This document shows, piece by piece, positions 21,545 through 29,400 of a stretch of DNA of 38,483 nucleotides (position 1 is the stretch's first letter; each line of letters begins with the position of its first letter). This stretch comes from a virus. Location of the stretch: positions 1 to 38,483 of the IMG/VR virus record IMGVR_UViG_3300042938_000893. The stretch is one strand, 5' to 3'. Below the pieces are notes generated by a model. The model was given only the letters and a program-made list of their open reading frames with translations. It did no database searches and had not been told where the DNA came from. The translations under genes were made by a program, and so were the position numbers.

Positions 21545-21751
21545 CTACCCGTGCCGACGCACCCATTTTGCGAGTGTCTCTGACAGGCTGGATGAGTCGC
21601 CATCGTTCAGGACGCAGGCGCATTTCTCGTGTTCACAACATACCCACGTCACGCCAGGCTCGTGATGCACCTGCAAGGTTGCGACCTTCCTCTTTTTGCA
21701 TTTAGCGGTGCTGCAAAAGTGTGCAGCGATGCGCTCAAATTCTGAAGTCAT
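21545..21751 (-). CDS. Small Cys/His-rich protein
   Basis: A 68-residue protein with about seven cysteines and several histidines, including HFCSTAKCKK and VCCEHEKCAC. The spacing suggests a zinc-binding fold. Its ATG overlaps the preceding tiny gene's stop as ATGA (21751-21748), which supports both. Function unknown. Confidence 0.6.
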   Translation of the reverse strand: MTSEFERIAAHFCSTAKCKKRKVATLQVHHEPGVTWVCCEHEKCACVLNDGDSSSLSETLAKWVRRHG

Positions 21752-21900
21752 AATATTGAATTGTCAGGTGTTGAAATCCTGATCCGATCTTCAGGCAGAT
21801 TGGCGCAATGACATGACGCAAGCATAATGGCATCTTCCATGCATTCGGCTTCGTCTATGGTTTCCCACACGCCGCATTCTTTCCCCTCGATGATAAACAT
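21748..21900 (-). CDS. Tiny 50-aa acidic protein
   Basis: A short gene reading MFIIEGKECGVWETIDEAE near the start, with an 'I-E-G-K' strand, a 'v-W-E-t-i' strand and a C-terminal 'DRIRIS'. This is the pattern of small phage proteins with a beta-hairpin then helix. Its stop TGA is part of ATGA at the next gene's start, and it begins 9 bases after the endolysin stop. Coupling on both sides makes it likely real. Confidence 0.6.
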   Translation of the reverse strand: MFIIEGKECGVWETIDEAECMEDAIMLASCHCANLPEDRIRISTPDNSIL

Positions 21901-21908
21901 GCACTTAA

Positions 21909-22532
21909 TCAGAACACGTCCTGATTCGATGCCTTACGCGCACGCATCTCAGCGAGCATGACACTTTCATTCATGCCATTAGCCCATGCTGGACGAAGCT
22001 GGAAGTGCGGTTGATCTTGAATCAATGACCAATCGCCGCCCCATTCAAAACCGAGTGATTTGCCGAGTTGACCGACGATCTTATAGCTGGGCGATTCGTC
22101 GATGTATTTGCTGCCATCCGCCGAAAAAACACCGACATCGAAAGCGACTCCGAAGTTGTGGTTGGAATATCCGCCGCGAGCATTGGTGACGATCTTGCCA
22201 GATGACGTTCGGCCTTGAGCATAGAGCGCATTCTGTTCGTCGTATGTTCGCAGTCCGCTGATGATTTTGATTTTGATTCCTGCTGATGCTGCACGTTGCA
22301 CAAGCTGACGGGCTTTGTCGTGCAACCGTGGGTGGAGAGTCGAGATCACACGTTCGCTGCGCTCATCGACTTTATCACCGGTAAAAGTAACTACTGGCAC
22401 AGGGTCTGGCTTTGCCTGCTCCTTTGGCGGCAAAACCTTATCCAATGCAGCGAGAGTGATGCTGCCTGGGTTACCATCAGCAAACACGCCGAGACGGGTC
22501 TGCACAAGTTTAGCGAAGTCAGTTGTGTTCAT
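21909..22532 (-). CDS. Endolysin, M15-type peptidase
   Basis: A 207-residue protein with two parts. Residues 5-33 (FAKLVQTRLGVFADGNPGSI) look like a short peptidoglycan-binding repeat of the 'lQ-x-x-L-G-v-x-x-D-G-x-x-G' type. Residues 60-180 are an M15 (VanY/CwlK-like) domain: ISGLRTYDEQNALYAQG, then SNHNFGVAFDVG with zinc ligands H125 and D132, and QPHFQL with H176. It should cut the peptide cross-links of peptidoglycan (L-alanyl-D-glutamate or D,D-peptidase). There is no signal peptide, so it needs the holin. Its ATG overlaps the 29-aa gene stop as ATGA. Confidence 0.9.
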   Translation of the reverse strand: MNTTDFAKLVQTRLGVFADGNPGSITLAALDKVLPPKEQAKPDPVPVVTFTGDKVDERSERVISTLHPRLHDKARQLVQRAASAGIKIKIISGLRTYDEQNALYAQGRTSSGKIVTNARGGYSNHNFGVAFDVGVFSADGSKYIDESPSYKIVGQLGKSLGFEWGGDWSLIQDQPHFQLRPAWANGMNESVMLAEMRARKASNQDVF

Positions 22533-22618
22533 AGTTTATACATTGCCATCATGCTAAAAATAGTCAGGGAAACAATCGCGACGATGATGCCGGCAGCATC
22601 TGCCAGAGTCGTGATCAT
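22529..22618 (-). CDS. Tiny 29-aa membrane protein in the lysis cassette
   Basis: A gene too short for usual callers: ATG at 22618 (leader TAACAACGC, whose TAA is the holin-like stop), TGA at 22529-22531 overlapping the endolysin ATG as ATGA. The product has one membrane span, AGIIVAIVSLTIFSMMAMY (residues 9-27), after a short ITTLAD lead. Tight coupling to the endolysin suggests a second holin, antiholin or pinholin-like subunit. Its composition and position support it; expression is unproven. Confidence 0.62.
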   Translation of the reverse strand: MITTLADAAGIIVAIVSLTIFSMMAMYKL

Positions 22619-22624
22619 GCGTTG

Positions 22625-22840
22625 TTAGCCGTGATAGCTATTGTTGATCACACCATCATCAGCGAGATCAGCGATGCGGTTGGTCGTGTCTTTGATCAGC
22701 GATGCGCCGGCAAATGCGATTGCGGCATAGCCAGCATATTGAGCGGGCAGCATTGCGACGATTGGTAGGGATGCTACACCAGTGCCGATTGATGCGGCTT
22801 TGGTGATGAGGGATAGCCAGAGGAGGAGTTTCTTTTTCAT
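22625..22840 (-). CDS. Probable holin
   Basis: A 71-residue protein with a basic start MKKK, a first span LLLWLSLITKAASIGTGVA (5-23) continuing to residue 29, and a second span at about 36-50 (GYAAIAFAGASLI), then a charged tail ending NSYHG. Two spans, small size and place just before the endolysin support a holin that opens the inner membrane at lysis time. No exact family is recognised. Confidence 0.68.
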   Translation of the reverse strand: MKKKLLLWLSLITKAASIGTGVASLPIVAMLPAQYAGYAAIAFAGASLIKDTTNRIADLADDGVINNSYHG

Positions 22841-22843
22841 GGG

Positions 22844-23155
22844 TCAGTGGGTTTGTTGTTCGGGGTTAGGGTCAGTGCAGGGCGGAATGGATGCAGTTTG
22901 CAGTGTGCTGGCAGGAGGTGGGGTCTTGCTGATATTCATGTGTCCCTTGATGCGGGAAACATCAAGAGCAGTGCTGTCTGCCTTAGTTTTAACTTCGACT
23001 AAACTTGCAGCGGCTTCAGTAACTCGCCACTCCAATCTTGCACCCCATAGCACACCGCCACCAGCAGCAATCATGATCGATAGAGCAATCTTCCAGAGTT
23101 TTTCGACTCTACCTAATATTAAGTTACAATGATCGAGCAGTTCCACGGGGTTCAT
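22844..23155 (-). CDS. Membrane-anchored protein of the lysis region, possible spanin-like
   Basis: A 103-residue protein with a single span (WKIALSIMIAAGGGVLWGA, residues 21-39) after a cytosolic start, then a helical part with heptads (VTEAAASLVEVKTKADSTAL) and a Pro/Thr-rich tail containing one Cys. The anchor plus periplasmic coiled coil is the shape of an inner-membrane spanin, but no outer-membrane lipoprotein partner is found, so an accessory holin or other lysis protein is equally possible. Confidence 0.5.
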   Translation of the reverse strand: MNPVELLDHCNLILGRVEKLWKIALSIMIAAGGGVLWGARLEWRVTEAAASLVEVKTKADSTALDVSRIKGHMNISKTPPPASTLQTASIPPCTDPNPEQQTH

Positions 23156-23158
23156 GGG

Positions 23159-23641
23159 TTATGATAAATCCAAGGTTTGAGCTGACAAGAAAAGTTGATC
23201 GATTTCGTCTGTGGTTTTTCCAACAGCAGATCCGATTGCGGCAACATAAGGATTATTGCGATAAACAGTCATTGATGTTGTCCACCAGATTTGAGCTTTG
23301 AGCCTTTCTGTAGCATCAGGTATGCCGTTGATCGCAGCAACGACAGACTGATAGAGTCCAGCGTCGATTAAAGCGAGTCGGAGTGAGCGCATGGAGACTG
23401 CGACTGGAAAGGAGACTGGCTCAGGCTTTGGTGCAATCGTCCAGCCGTTAGTCACGGTCTTCGTGGTGGTGTTGACCGTCTGTGCAGGCACAAGAATCTC
23501 TGTTGCTTCGTCGAAGACTGGTTTGGCGGCATTGACTACCTGCATGATGAGGTATTCAGGTGACAGTCCAACTACATCCTCGTCATCGTCGCGGGGATAA
23601 GGTTGCAGTCGTTCGGTGAGTGTGTTGTAGAGCAGTTTCAT
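23159..23641 (-). CDS. Unknown tail-region protein
   Basis: A 160-residue protein with a helical C-terminal half: 'VSMRSLRLALIDAGLYQSVV', 'AQIWWTTSMTVYRNNPYV', then 'VGKTTDEIDQLFLSAQTL'. This three-part pattern is often seen in small proteins encoded at the ends of phage tail fibre operons and may act in fibre attachment or assembly. The N-terminal half contains a Thr/Lys linker. It overlaps the LamG gene stop. Confidence 0.68.
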   Translation of the reverse strand: MKLLYNTLTERLQPYPRDDDEDVVGLSPEYLIMQVVNAAKPVFDEATEILVPAQTVNTTTKTVTNGWTIAPKPEPVSFPVAVSMRSLRLALIDAGLYQSVVAAINGIPDATERLKAQIWWTTSMTVYRNNPYVAAIGSAVGKTTDEIDQLFLSAQTLDLS

Positions 23642-24339
23642 TATGAGTTAGGGAATGCCTCAGTTGGTGCGGTGAAATTGGCGGTGTATCGCGCCACTCC
23701 TTTTGTTATGCGAACATCATCAAGCCTGCCGTTAAGGGGGAAGATGTGTCCACCTGAATATGGCATACAGCCAAGTTCGAGTGGCAGGTTTGATCCGGTG
23801 ATATTATCACTGCTTGTTGCTGTAGAACCAGATTGGGTGCCGTCCACAAATAGACGGAGGCTAGTGCCGCTGCGACAGGCAGCAATGTGATACCATACGC
23901 CGGTGGTGGGTGTCCATGATCCGCCAGTCGCAATCGTGGTGGCACCATTGAGCATATACAATGCACCGAGATACCACCGGAAAGTGAACCCATTGCCGTT
24001 GTATTGGCTGACAAAGGTGCCTGGATCAGATGTGTTTGTGGTCGATTTATACCAAAACTCGATGGTGAAATCTCCTGTCCCGAAATCCCAATCGGCGGAA
24101 TCTGGTGCCTGGATGTAGTCACCGCTTCCGTCAAATAATACTGCTGCTGTCCCAAATTTAGGTGATGTGTCGCTCAACTGAGCATTGCCATAGAAAGTAA
24201 TAGAGTGCGCCGAATTGCTGTAGTCGGTTGCGCTTGTTGCTCCATTTGTCCCATCACAATGCAGAAGCAGCACAACGCTTGAGAAATACGGGTCAGTATT
24301 TCCAGCAGCAGCAAACCGATATGGATTCACAAGGTTCAT
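23641..24339 (-). CDS. LamG/concanavalin-like tail protein
   Basis: A 232-residue protein with a short hydrophobic N-terminal piece (NPYRFAAAG), then a concanavalin A-like LamG domain: 'LLLHCDGTNGATSATDYS', 'LFDGSGDYIQAPDSADWDFG', 'DFTIEFWYKS', 'WYHIAACRSGTSLRLFVDG', 'LELGCMPYSGG' and 'GRLDDVRITKGVARYTANF'. All core motifs of the sugar-binding fold are present. It is coupled (ATGA) to the fibre gene and likely binds host surface glycans. Confidence 0.86.
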   Translation of the reverse strand: MNLVNPYRFAAAGNTDPYFSSVVLLLHCDGTNGATSATDYSNSAHSITFYGNAQLSDTSPKFGTAAVLFDGSGDYIQAPDSADWDFGTGDFTIEFWYKSTTNTSDPGTFVSQYNGNGFTFRWYLGALYMLNGATTIATGGSWTPTTGVWYHIAACRSGTSLRLFVDGTQSGSTATSSDNITGSNLPLELGCMPYSGGHIFPLNGRLDDVRITKGVARYTANFTAPTEAFPNS

Positions 24340-25412
24340 GCGCGAGTTCCAATTAGGGTCACTTTCAGACCTGCTCCTGCAATTGTTGAGCCGATTTGAT
24401 CCACATCAATAGTCATTTCAGAATCGTCTGCCAAAGCACTGTCTGAGATAACAGCAGCAGTTGCAGCAGTGACACTGGTTTTCTCGGTAGCATCAATGCT
24501 CAACTTAGTGCTCAAGACAGATGTTCCACCTTCGTTGAGGTCAACAACAAGAGTGCTGCCAGTTGGAGCAGTCGTAACGCTGGAACGGATTCCCGTCAGT
24601 GTCATAGCAAATGGCATTCGGAACGTCACTTTGGCAGTCCCTGTAGTCAGAGCAGTGCCTTCGTCTGAGCAAGCATAAGCAAGCTCAACAGGCATTCCAA
24701 CGAAGCTACCACCTGCACGGTAAATCAAGTTGCCCTCGATGGTGACATTGCCTGCACTGCTGCGGGCCAAGGTAGTATCGGAAGCTGCGCCAAGCTCAAT
24801 CGTACCAACTCCAAGAGCGGTGCTTGTGGAGCTAGTAAGTCCAGCGATAGGCAATCCTGTGCATCCAGAAAGTGTGCCACTTGATGGTGTGCCAAGATCG
24901 CCACCATTGACGATAGGTGCTCCTGCTGTGCCGACATTGCCTGCCAGTGCCGTTGCCACTCCGGTGCCGAGTCCTGAAATAGAACCCACCGCTGGAGTCA
25001 CGGTGGTTTCGCTGGCAGCGGTGACTTGTCCTTTGGCATTCACTGTCACCACAGATGCTTTGGTGGCACTACCAAATGCTCCGACATTGCTATTTACCGT
25101 TGCCAAAGTCAGTGCGCCTGTGCTGGCTACGGTAGCATCACTGCTGAGTGACACTGGAGCATAAGCTGTTCCTCCTGCATTGCCCACAAGCAACTGACCT
25201 GCTGTAGGTGCAGTACTCGGAACAACTGCTCCATCAGCATAAAGTGTATCAAAATATGTTTTTAGTGAGGCTTTAATGCTGCTCCAAAGCGACTTCTTGT
25301 TCGTGCCAGTCGCTGCCATTGATGTATCCGAAACATCAACCACCTCCATAAGATCAGCATCAGCAAGATTGCCTGATGTGAGTTCTGTTAAATCTGTGAT
25401 TTTTCCAGCCAT
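24336..25412 (-). CDS. Tail fibre protein
   Basis: A 358-residue protein of low complexity. The N-terminal region (ITDLTELTSGNLADADLMEV) is the usual attachment part of phage fibres. The middle repeats TxAA/TVxA units in a Thr/Ala/Gly/Ser-rich shaft, with 'GTIELGAASDTTLARSSAG', a motif widely seen before fibre tip domains. The C-terminal 130 residues (AYACSDEGTALTTGTAKVTF onward) form a beta-type tip. Coupled to the LamG and FN3 genes, it is a candidate host-recognition fibre. Confidence 0.8.
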   Translation of the reverse strand: MAGKITDLTELTSGNLADADLMEVVDVSDTSMAATGTNKKSLWSSIKASLKTYFDTLYADGAVVPSTAPTAGQLLVGNAGGTAYAPVSLSSDATVASTGALTLATVNSNVGAFGSATKASVVTVNAKGQVTAASETTVTPAVGSISGLGTGVATALAGNVGTAGAPIVNGGDLGTPSSGTLSGCTGLPIAGLTSSTSTALGVGTIELGAASDTTLARSSAGNVTIEGNLIYRAGGSFVGMPVELAYACSDEGTALTTGTAKVTFRMPFAMTLTGIRSSVTTAPTGSTLVVDLNEGGTSVLSTKLSIDATEKTSVTAATAAVISDSALADDSEMTIDVDQIGSTIAGAGLKVTLIGTRA

Positions 25413-25416
25413 GAAA

Positions 25417-26127
25417 TTATGCTTCTAAAGTTCGTGTTGTACCGTTTTCAAGTTCTCTGCTTGTGCCATCCTCAAGATTTCTCAATGTTGCACCAGCACT
25501 GATCGGTGTGCATTCCAGATGGTTGCTTTGCGACGAGTAATGTCCAGCACCATCATGAGCGATGACGTACCACCAGTTGCCCACTCCAAAAGCTGAGGAA
25601 TACAGAATAACCAAACTCGTCGCTGCGATATCTGCCTGCCACAGGGTGTAACTGCTGTCAGTAGTTGACTTGTAGAGATCATACGTCGCCGCACCAGCAA
25701 TGCTAGACCAAGTAAGCGTGAAATCATTATATACATACTGTGGATTTGTCGTGTTATTGGGGCCGAGTAGAATCGGCCCATCAGACTCCCCCGGCAAAAC
25801 TACACCAACAGTATTGCTACTGATCCCTCCACCTGCATCGTTGTGTGGAGTTATGCGATAGGTATATATTTCACCTCCTGCTGTCCCTTGAGTGTCATTG
25901 TATGTGAGACTTGTTGTAGTGGTTAACGAACCATACCCACCACCATCAATATCTACCTCAACATCATAATAGAATCCTGGGCTTGTTGTCTTGTCACTAG
26001 CAGTCCAGCTAAGAGCAGCAACATCACTGCCAAGTTCAGTCGTTACCATCAACACTGGAGCAATGGTTGGAGGAGTTAACGCTCCACCACCTTCAAGGCT
26101 TAATGCAAGGCCAAGGCTAATATCCAT
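25417..26127 (-). CDS. Tail protein with two fibronectin type III-like domains
   Basis: A 236-residue protein with a very good AAAAGGAGG ribosome site. Two FN3-like units are visible: residues about 20-110 (VAALSWTASD, YDVEVDID, TYRITPHNDAG) and about 118-210 (FTLTWSSIAGAATYDLYKST, WYVIAHDGAGHYS). The C-terminal 24 residues repeat a unit of R-x-L-E-x-G-T (LRNLEDGTS, RELENGTT, RTLEA). Such FN3 proteins decorate tails and bind carbohydrates weakly. It lies just before the fibre gene. Confidence 0.76.
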   Translation of the reverse strand: MDISLGLALSLEGGGALTPPTIAPVLMVTTELGSDVAALSWTASDKTTSPGFYYDVEVDIDGGGYGSLTTTTSLTYNDTQGTAGGEIYTYRITPHNDAGGGISSNTVGVVLPGESDGPILLGPNNTTNPQYVYNDFTLTWSSIAGAATYDLYKSTTDSSYTLWQADIAATSLVILYSSAFGVGNWWYVIAHDGAGHYSSQSNHLECTPISAGATLRNLEDGTSRELENGTTRTLEA

Positions 26128-26176
26128 GATAGATACCTCCTTTTAAAAAGCCTAAAATTAAACCAAGATCACTCAT
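26117..26176 (-). CDS. Possible 19-aa leader peptide
   Basis: One base after the TAA of the 86-aa gene comes an ATG (26176) and an open stretch of 19 codons, MSDLGLILGFLKGGIYHGY, that ends inside the FN3 gene. It contains the ribosome site of that gene and could couple translation. It may equally be chance. Confidence 0.22.
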   Translation of the reverse strand: MSDLGLILGFLKGGIYHGY

Positions 26177-26177
26177 G

Positions 26178-26438
26178 TTATTCAGTCCACAGGATTATAA
26201 TTCCACCACCCAATGTGATCGATGATCCACGGATTGGATAATATCCGACAGGCAAGACGACACTAGCCAAACCTGTAGTGTCACCGGTGTAAGCCGTGTC
26301 ATCAGGATTGCCGGCAGTTGGTGCGACAACAGTCGTGATAGTAGCCTCAGAGACGACCGAAAAGCCGTAAAAGTTGGCAGCAGTTGCCGCTGTGTTCTTG
26401 ACTACTTTGTAGCCTTTGGACGAGTGATCTCGGTTCAT
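26178..26438 (-). CDS. Small beta-rich virion protein
   Basis: An 86-residue protein with a beta-type composition. The end 'VVLPVGYYPIRGSSITLGGG' then IIILW matches a motif found in small phage proteins that lie next to tail genes, probably a trimeric tail or neck component. It is the first gene after one TTCTCA palindrome, and so probably the start of the tail-fibre and lysis transcript. There is no Shine-Dalgarno; the leader is ATATCAC-ATG. Confidence 0.62.
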   Translation of the reverse strand: MNRDHSSKGYKVVKNTAATAANFYGFSVVSEATITTVVAPTAGNPDDTAYTGDTTGLASVVLPVGYYPIRGSSITLGGGIIILWTE

Positions 26439-26469
26439 GTGATATGGTGATCTAAATTATCAAATTTGC

Positions 26470-26485
26470 AACTCATTATTGAGAA
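26470..26485 (-). promoter_or_regulatory. Palindromic site ahead of the tail-fibre and lysis transcript
   Basis: AACTCA-TTAT-TGAGAA (10 of 12 arm bases as in the consensus) lies in the only gap in this part of the genome, between the giant gene and the 86-aa gene. On the minus strand it is followed by GCAAATTTGATAATTTAG, which contains a -10-like GATAAT. The same element lies ahead of the portal and capsid transcripts. Confidence 0.5.
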
Positions 26486-26487
26486 CG

Positions 26488-29400
26488 TCAGTCTTCTTTG
26501 CCGTAGAATAGGGTCGAAGTGTCTTTGAAGACTCGGTCGGCAATACCTGGTGCGGATCCAGCCGGCGAGAACGGAGTGACCATCGCGCCCCCAGCTTTCA
26601 TGATTTGCCATGCACCACCGAGGTAATCTTCATTTTCCATATTCTCTGGCAATTTCTTAATCGATTGAAGGAATTGATCAGACATGTCCACCATTGGGTT
26701 TATCGAAGATCTCCAGTTTCGCGGTGCATCCTGCTTTTCTCCGGTGAGTTTCTCGGTCGCCGCAGCAACTGCTGATGCGATAAAGAACTCAGCAGCAGCA
26801 CCAAGCAGGAACAATCCCTGCAACGGGCCAACGATGGCAGCACGAATGAAGTTGTCGAGTTCCCACTCTTTGTCGTCGTCCTTGAATAACGACCGAGTGA
26901 CAGCATTAGCGACTTGGAACATCAGCCCAGGTATCACCCAATATGCCAAAACCTTCCTCATTGCTTCCTCGTTGGTCGCTCCTCCGCGCTTCCATTTCAT
27001 CACTGCCTCACCAACGAGTCCGAGTTTCTGTCGAGGATCCGACGAGAACATAGACAGCAGGTTGAAGACTCCGCTGACATCATTCTCGATCAGTGATCGG
27101 CCAGACCAGTCATTCGGTTGAGCGGTTCGGCTCACAGCGATCTCCATTTCACGAGCCGCATATTTGTGAGCAGCATCGTCGCCGGCACCGGCATCCTTAG
27201 CTTGAGCGAACCGGTCGCCATAGACCATTGCCGCCGAATATGAGGTCAGCACAGCATCAGCATACTGGGTCGGCACAGACCCATACACCAATGCGTTCTC
27301 AACAAGCCTAAGAATTGAATTCTTTGATTTGCCAGCATTTGCCAAGATGTGCCTGATCTCAGGAGTTCCACCAAGCTCAAGCCGGTTTTGGATGATGTTC
27401 GTGTCCCACATCTTGCCCCAATGCTCAACACCTCGCGTGAATGCCGCCGGCCATCTCGTGATTGGTATTTCACCCAATGAATAGAACACACTCGAAAGCG
27501 TCTTGATCGATGTGCCGATATTGAATGCGAGTGCTTTCATCGCCACACCTGACTTCAGGTTCCTCATCAGTTTTGACGAGTGCATGACGAGTGCGCCTTT
27601 GCCAACTCCTCGTGACATTTCAAGCTGGATCCACGATGACAGTGTCTGCATTGCCTCTGCGCCATGACCCGATTTGATCGCATTCTGCACATCTGCATTC
27701 AGCATCACGGCTTGAGTATCGCGAAGGTATTCAGCCATATGCACCCAGTAATCCATTTGCACGAAGTGCGCTTGATAGACTGCCAATGCGCTTTCAATTC
27801 TCAGCGACGATGTGCGTCCTCGACGTGATTTGACTGCGCCAGGGTTTACCGATTGCGAGACAACACCAGAGTTCAGCGGATCAAGGCTGGCTTGATTGCC
27901 CTGATGGTTCTTCAAAAGCGGAGCGTAAAACTGTATCTGCGGCATGCGCGTGTGAAACAGTTTCATGAAGACCTCGTTAGCAGTGTCATATTCCGCCGAG
28001 TATTCCGCGCCAAACCATGCCAGCCAGTTTTTGGCATCGTCGCTCATGAATGCCTCAAGCTCAGTCTGGGTAACGTGATCGTAGCCATGCACTGACTGCT
28101 GGTCGAGGATGCCTGGCTGGCGCAATGCCATTGCCATGTATACAGCTTCCATCTGTGACAAAGGAATCTCGATGCGAGTGCCTAGTGTCTTGATCCTGTC
28201 GATGGTCAGGTTGCGCTTGCGTGCATTTGGCAGATTCGACCATGCATCCATTTCATCTTCCCACAGTTTTGCCTCTTCCGCAGAGTAACCGAATGTGGAT
28301 GGAGACTTGATGATCTTCGCCACCTCCTCAACTGTTTTGGTGTCGCTTTCTCTGATCTCTCCGCTCAGGTATGTGACTCGACTGCGCTCGACTTTGGTTT
28401 CGAGTTTCTCCAGTTCTTTGTCCAGCTTGATCTTCGACTTGGTGCCGTAGAGAGCACGCATGAAATCACGCAGGCTTTTCTTTCGTGCGGCTTGTGTTGT
28501 TTCAAACGCATTCACACCGAGGATCATGCGCTCATCAAATACATCCGCAGTCTTATTTGACCTGCCAAAGATTGAAGACAGCATAAATCGATGTGAGCCG
28601 CCTTCACGAAGGAGTCCCTTCATTATGCCCTTGGTGGTGCCTTTGCCTTTATCTTTACCTGCCTGCACTGTCGCTGCATTGGCCGCGCCGGCAAACGCAT
28701 CAGCCTTGGCCTGCTCGACCATTTTGGCAATCTCCGCAGCACGAGCCTCGTCGATGATCTTGCGAGCATTGCGACCCTGTGTCATGAGATCTTTGAGATA
28801 CTCGTGTGCCACGTCCATCTCTTCAGCAGTCGTCTGCTTGCCGTAGAGGTCACCGAATACTTCCAGCAGTTGACTCTTGGCGAACGAATCAGCGGCATCT
28901 TCAGCAGTCTGTGCCGATATGATCTCAGCCTCATAGCGTGCCGCCTCTTTGACCGTGTCATCAGCCGAAAGGCTTGCCATGTCGATGATCGTGTTCAGTT
29001 CGTCCTGCACGGTGACGATGAACTTGGATTTCGGAATCTCGCCGGCCTTGCCTTTTACAGCAGCAGATTCCAGCATCTTGTCGATGCGTTCGCCATACTC
29101 CTTCTTCAGGTATCGCTCGACCGCTTTTTCCATTTTCGGAATGCGCTCCTCGATAAACTTGAGACGTGCCTCGTCGGAAGACAGTTTCACCAATGTTGAT
29201 ATGCTGCCAATAGTGCCGCGAATCTCGGTGGGCATCGATGACACAATTGCATCGTGAAGCTGGATCCACCCATTGAGTTTATCCTTCAGCATCGCCGCCT
29301 TCGCCTGCTCTGGAGTCGTCTCTTTTTCGAGCGACTTCTTGACCCAGTCAGGAGTCTTGTCGGTGACCTTGCCGAGCTTTGCAATTCGGCTTGCCTCCAT

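Noticed and set aside
24730-25164. Plus-strand open frame of 144 codons within the fibre gene
   Set aside because: Repetitive fibre DNA is stop-poor on both strands; the product is Val/Ala/Pro-rich and low-complexity.
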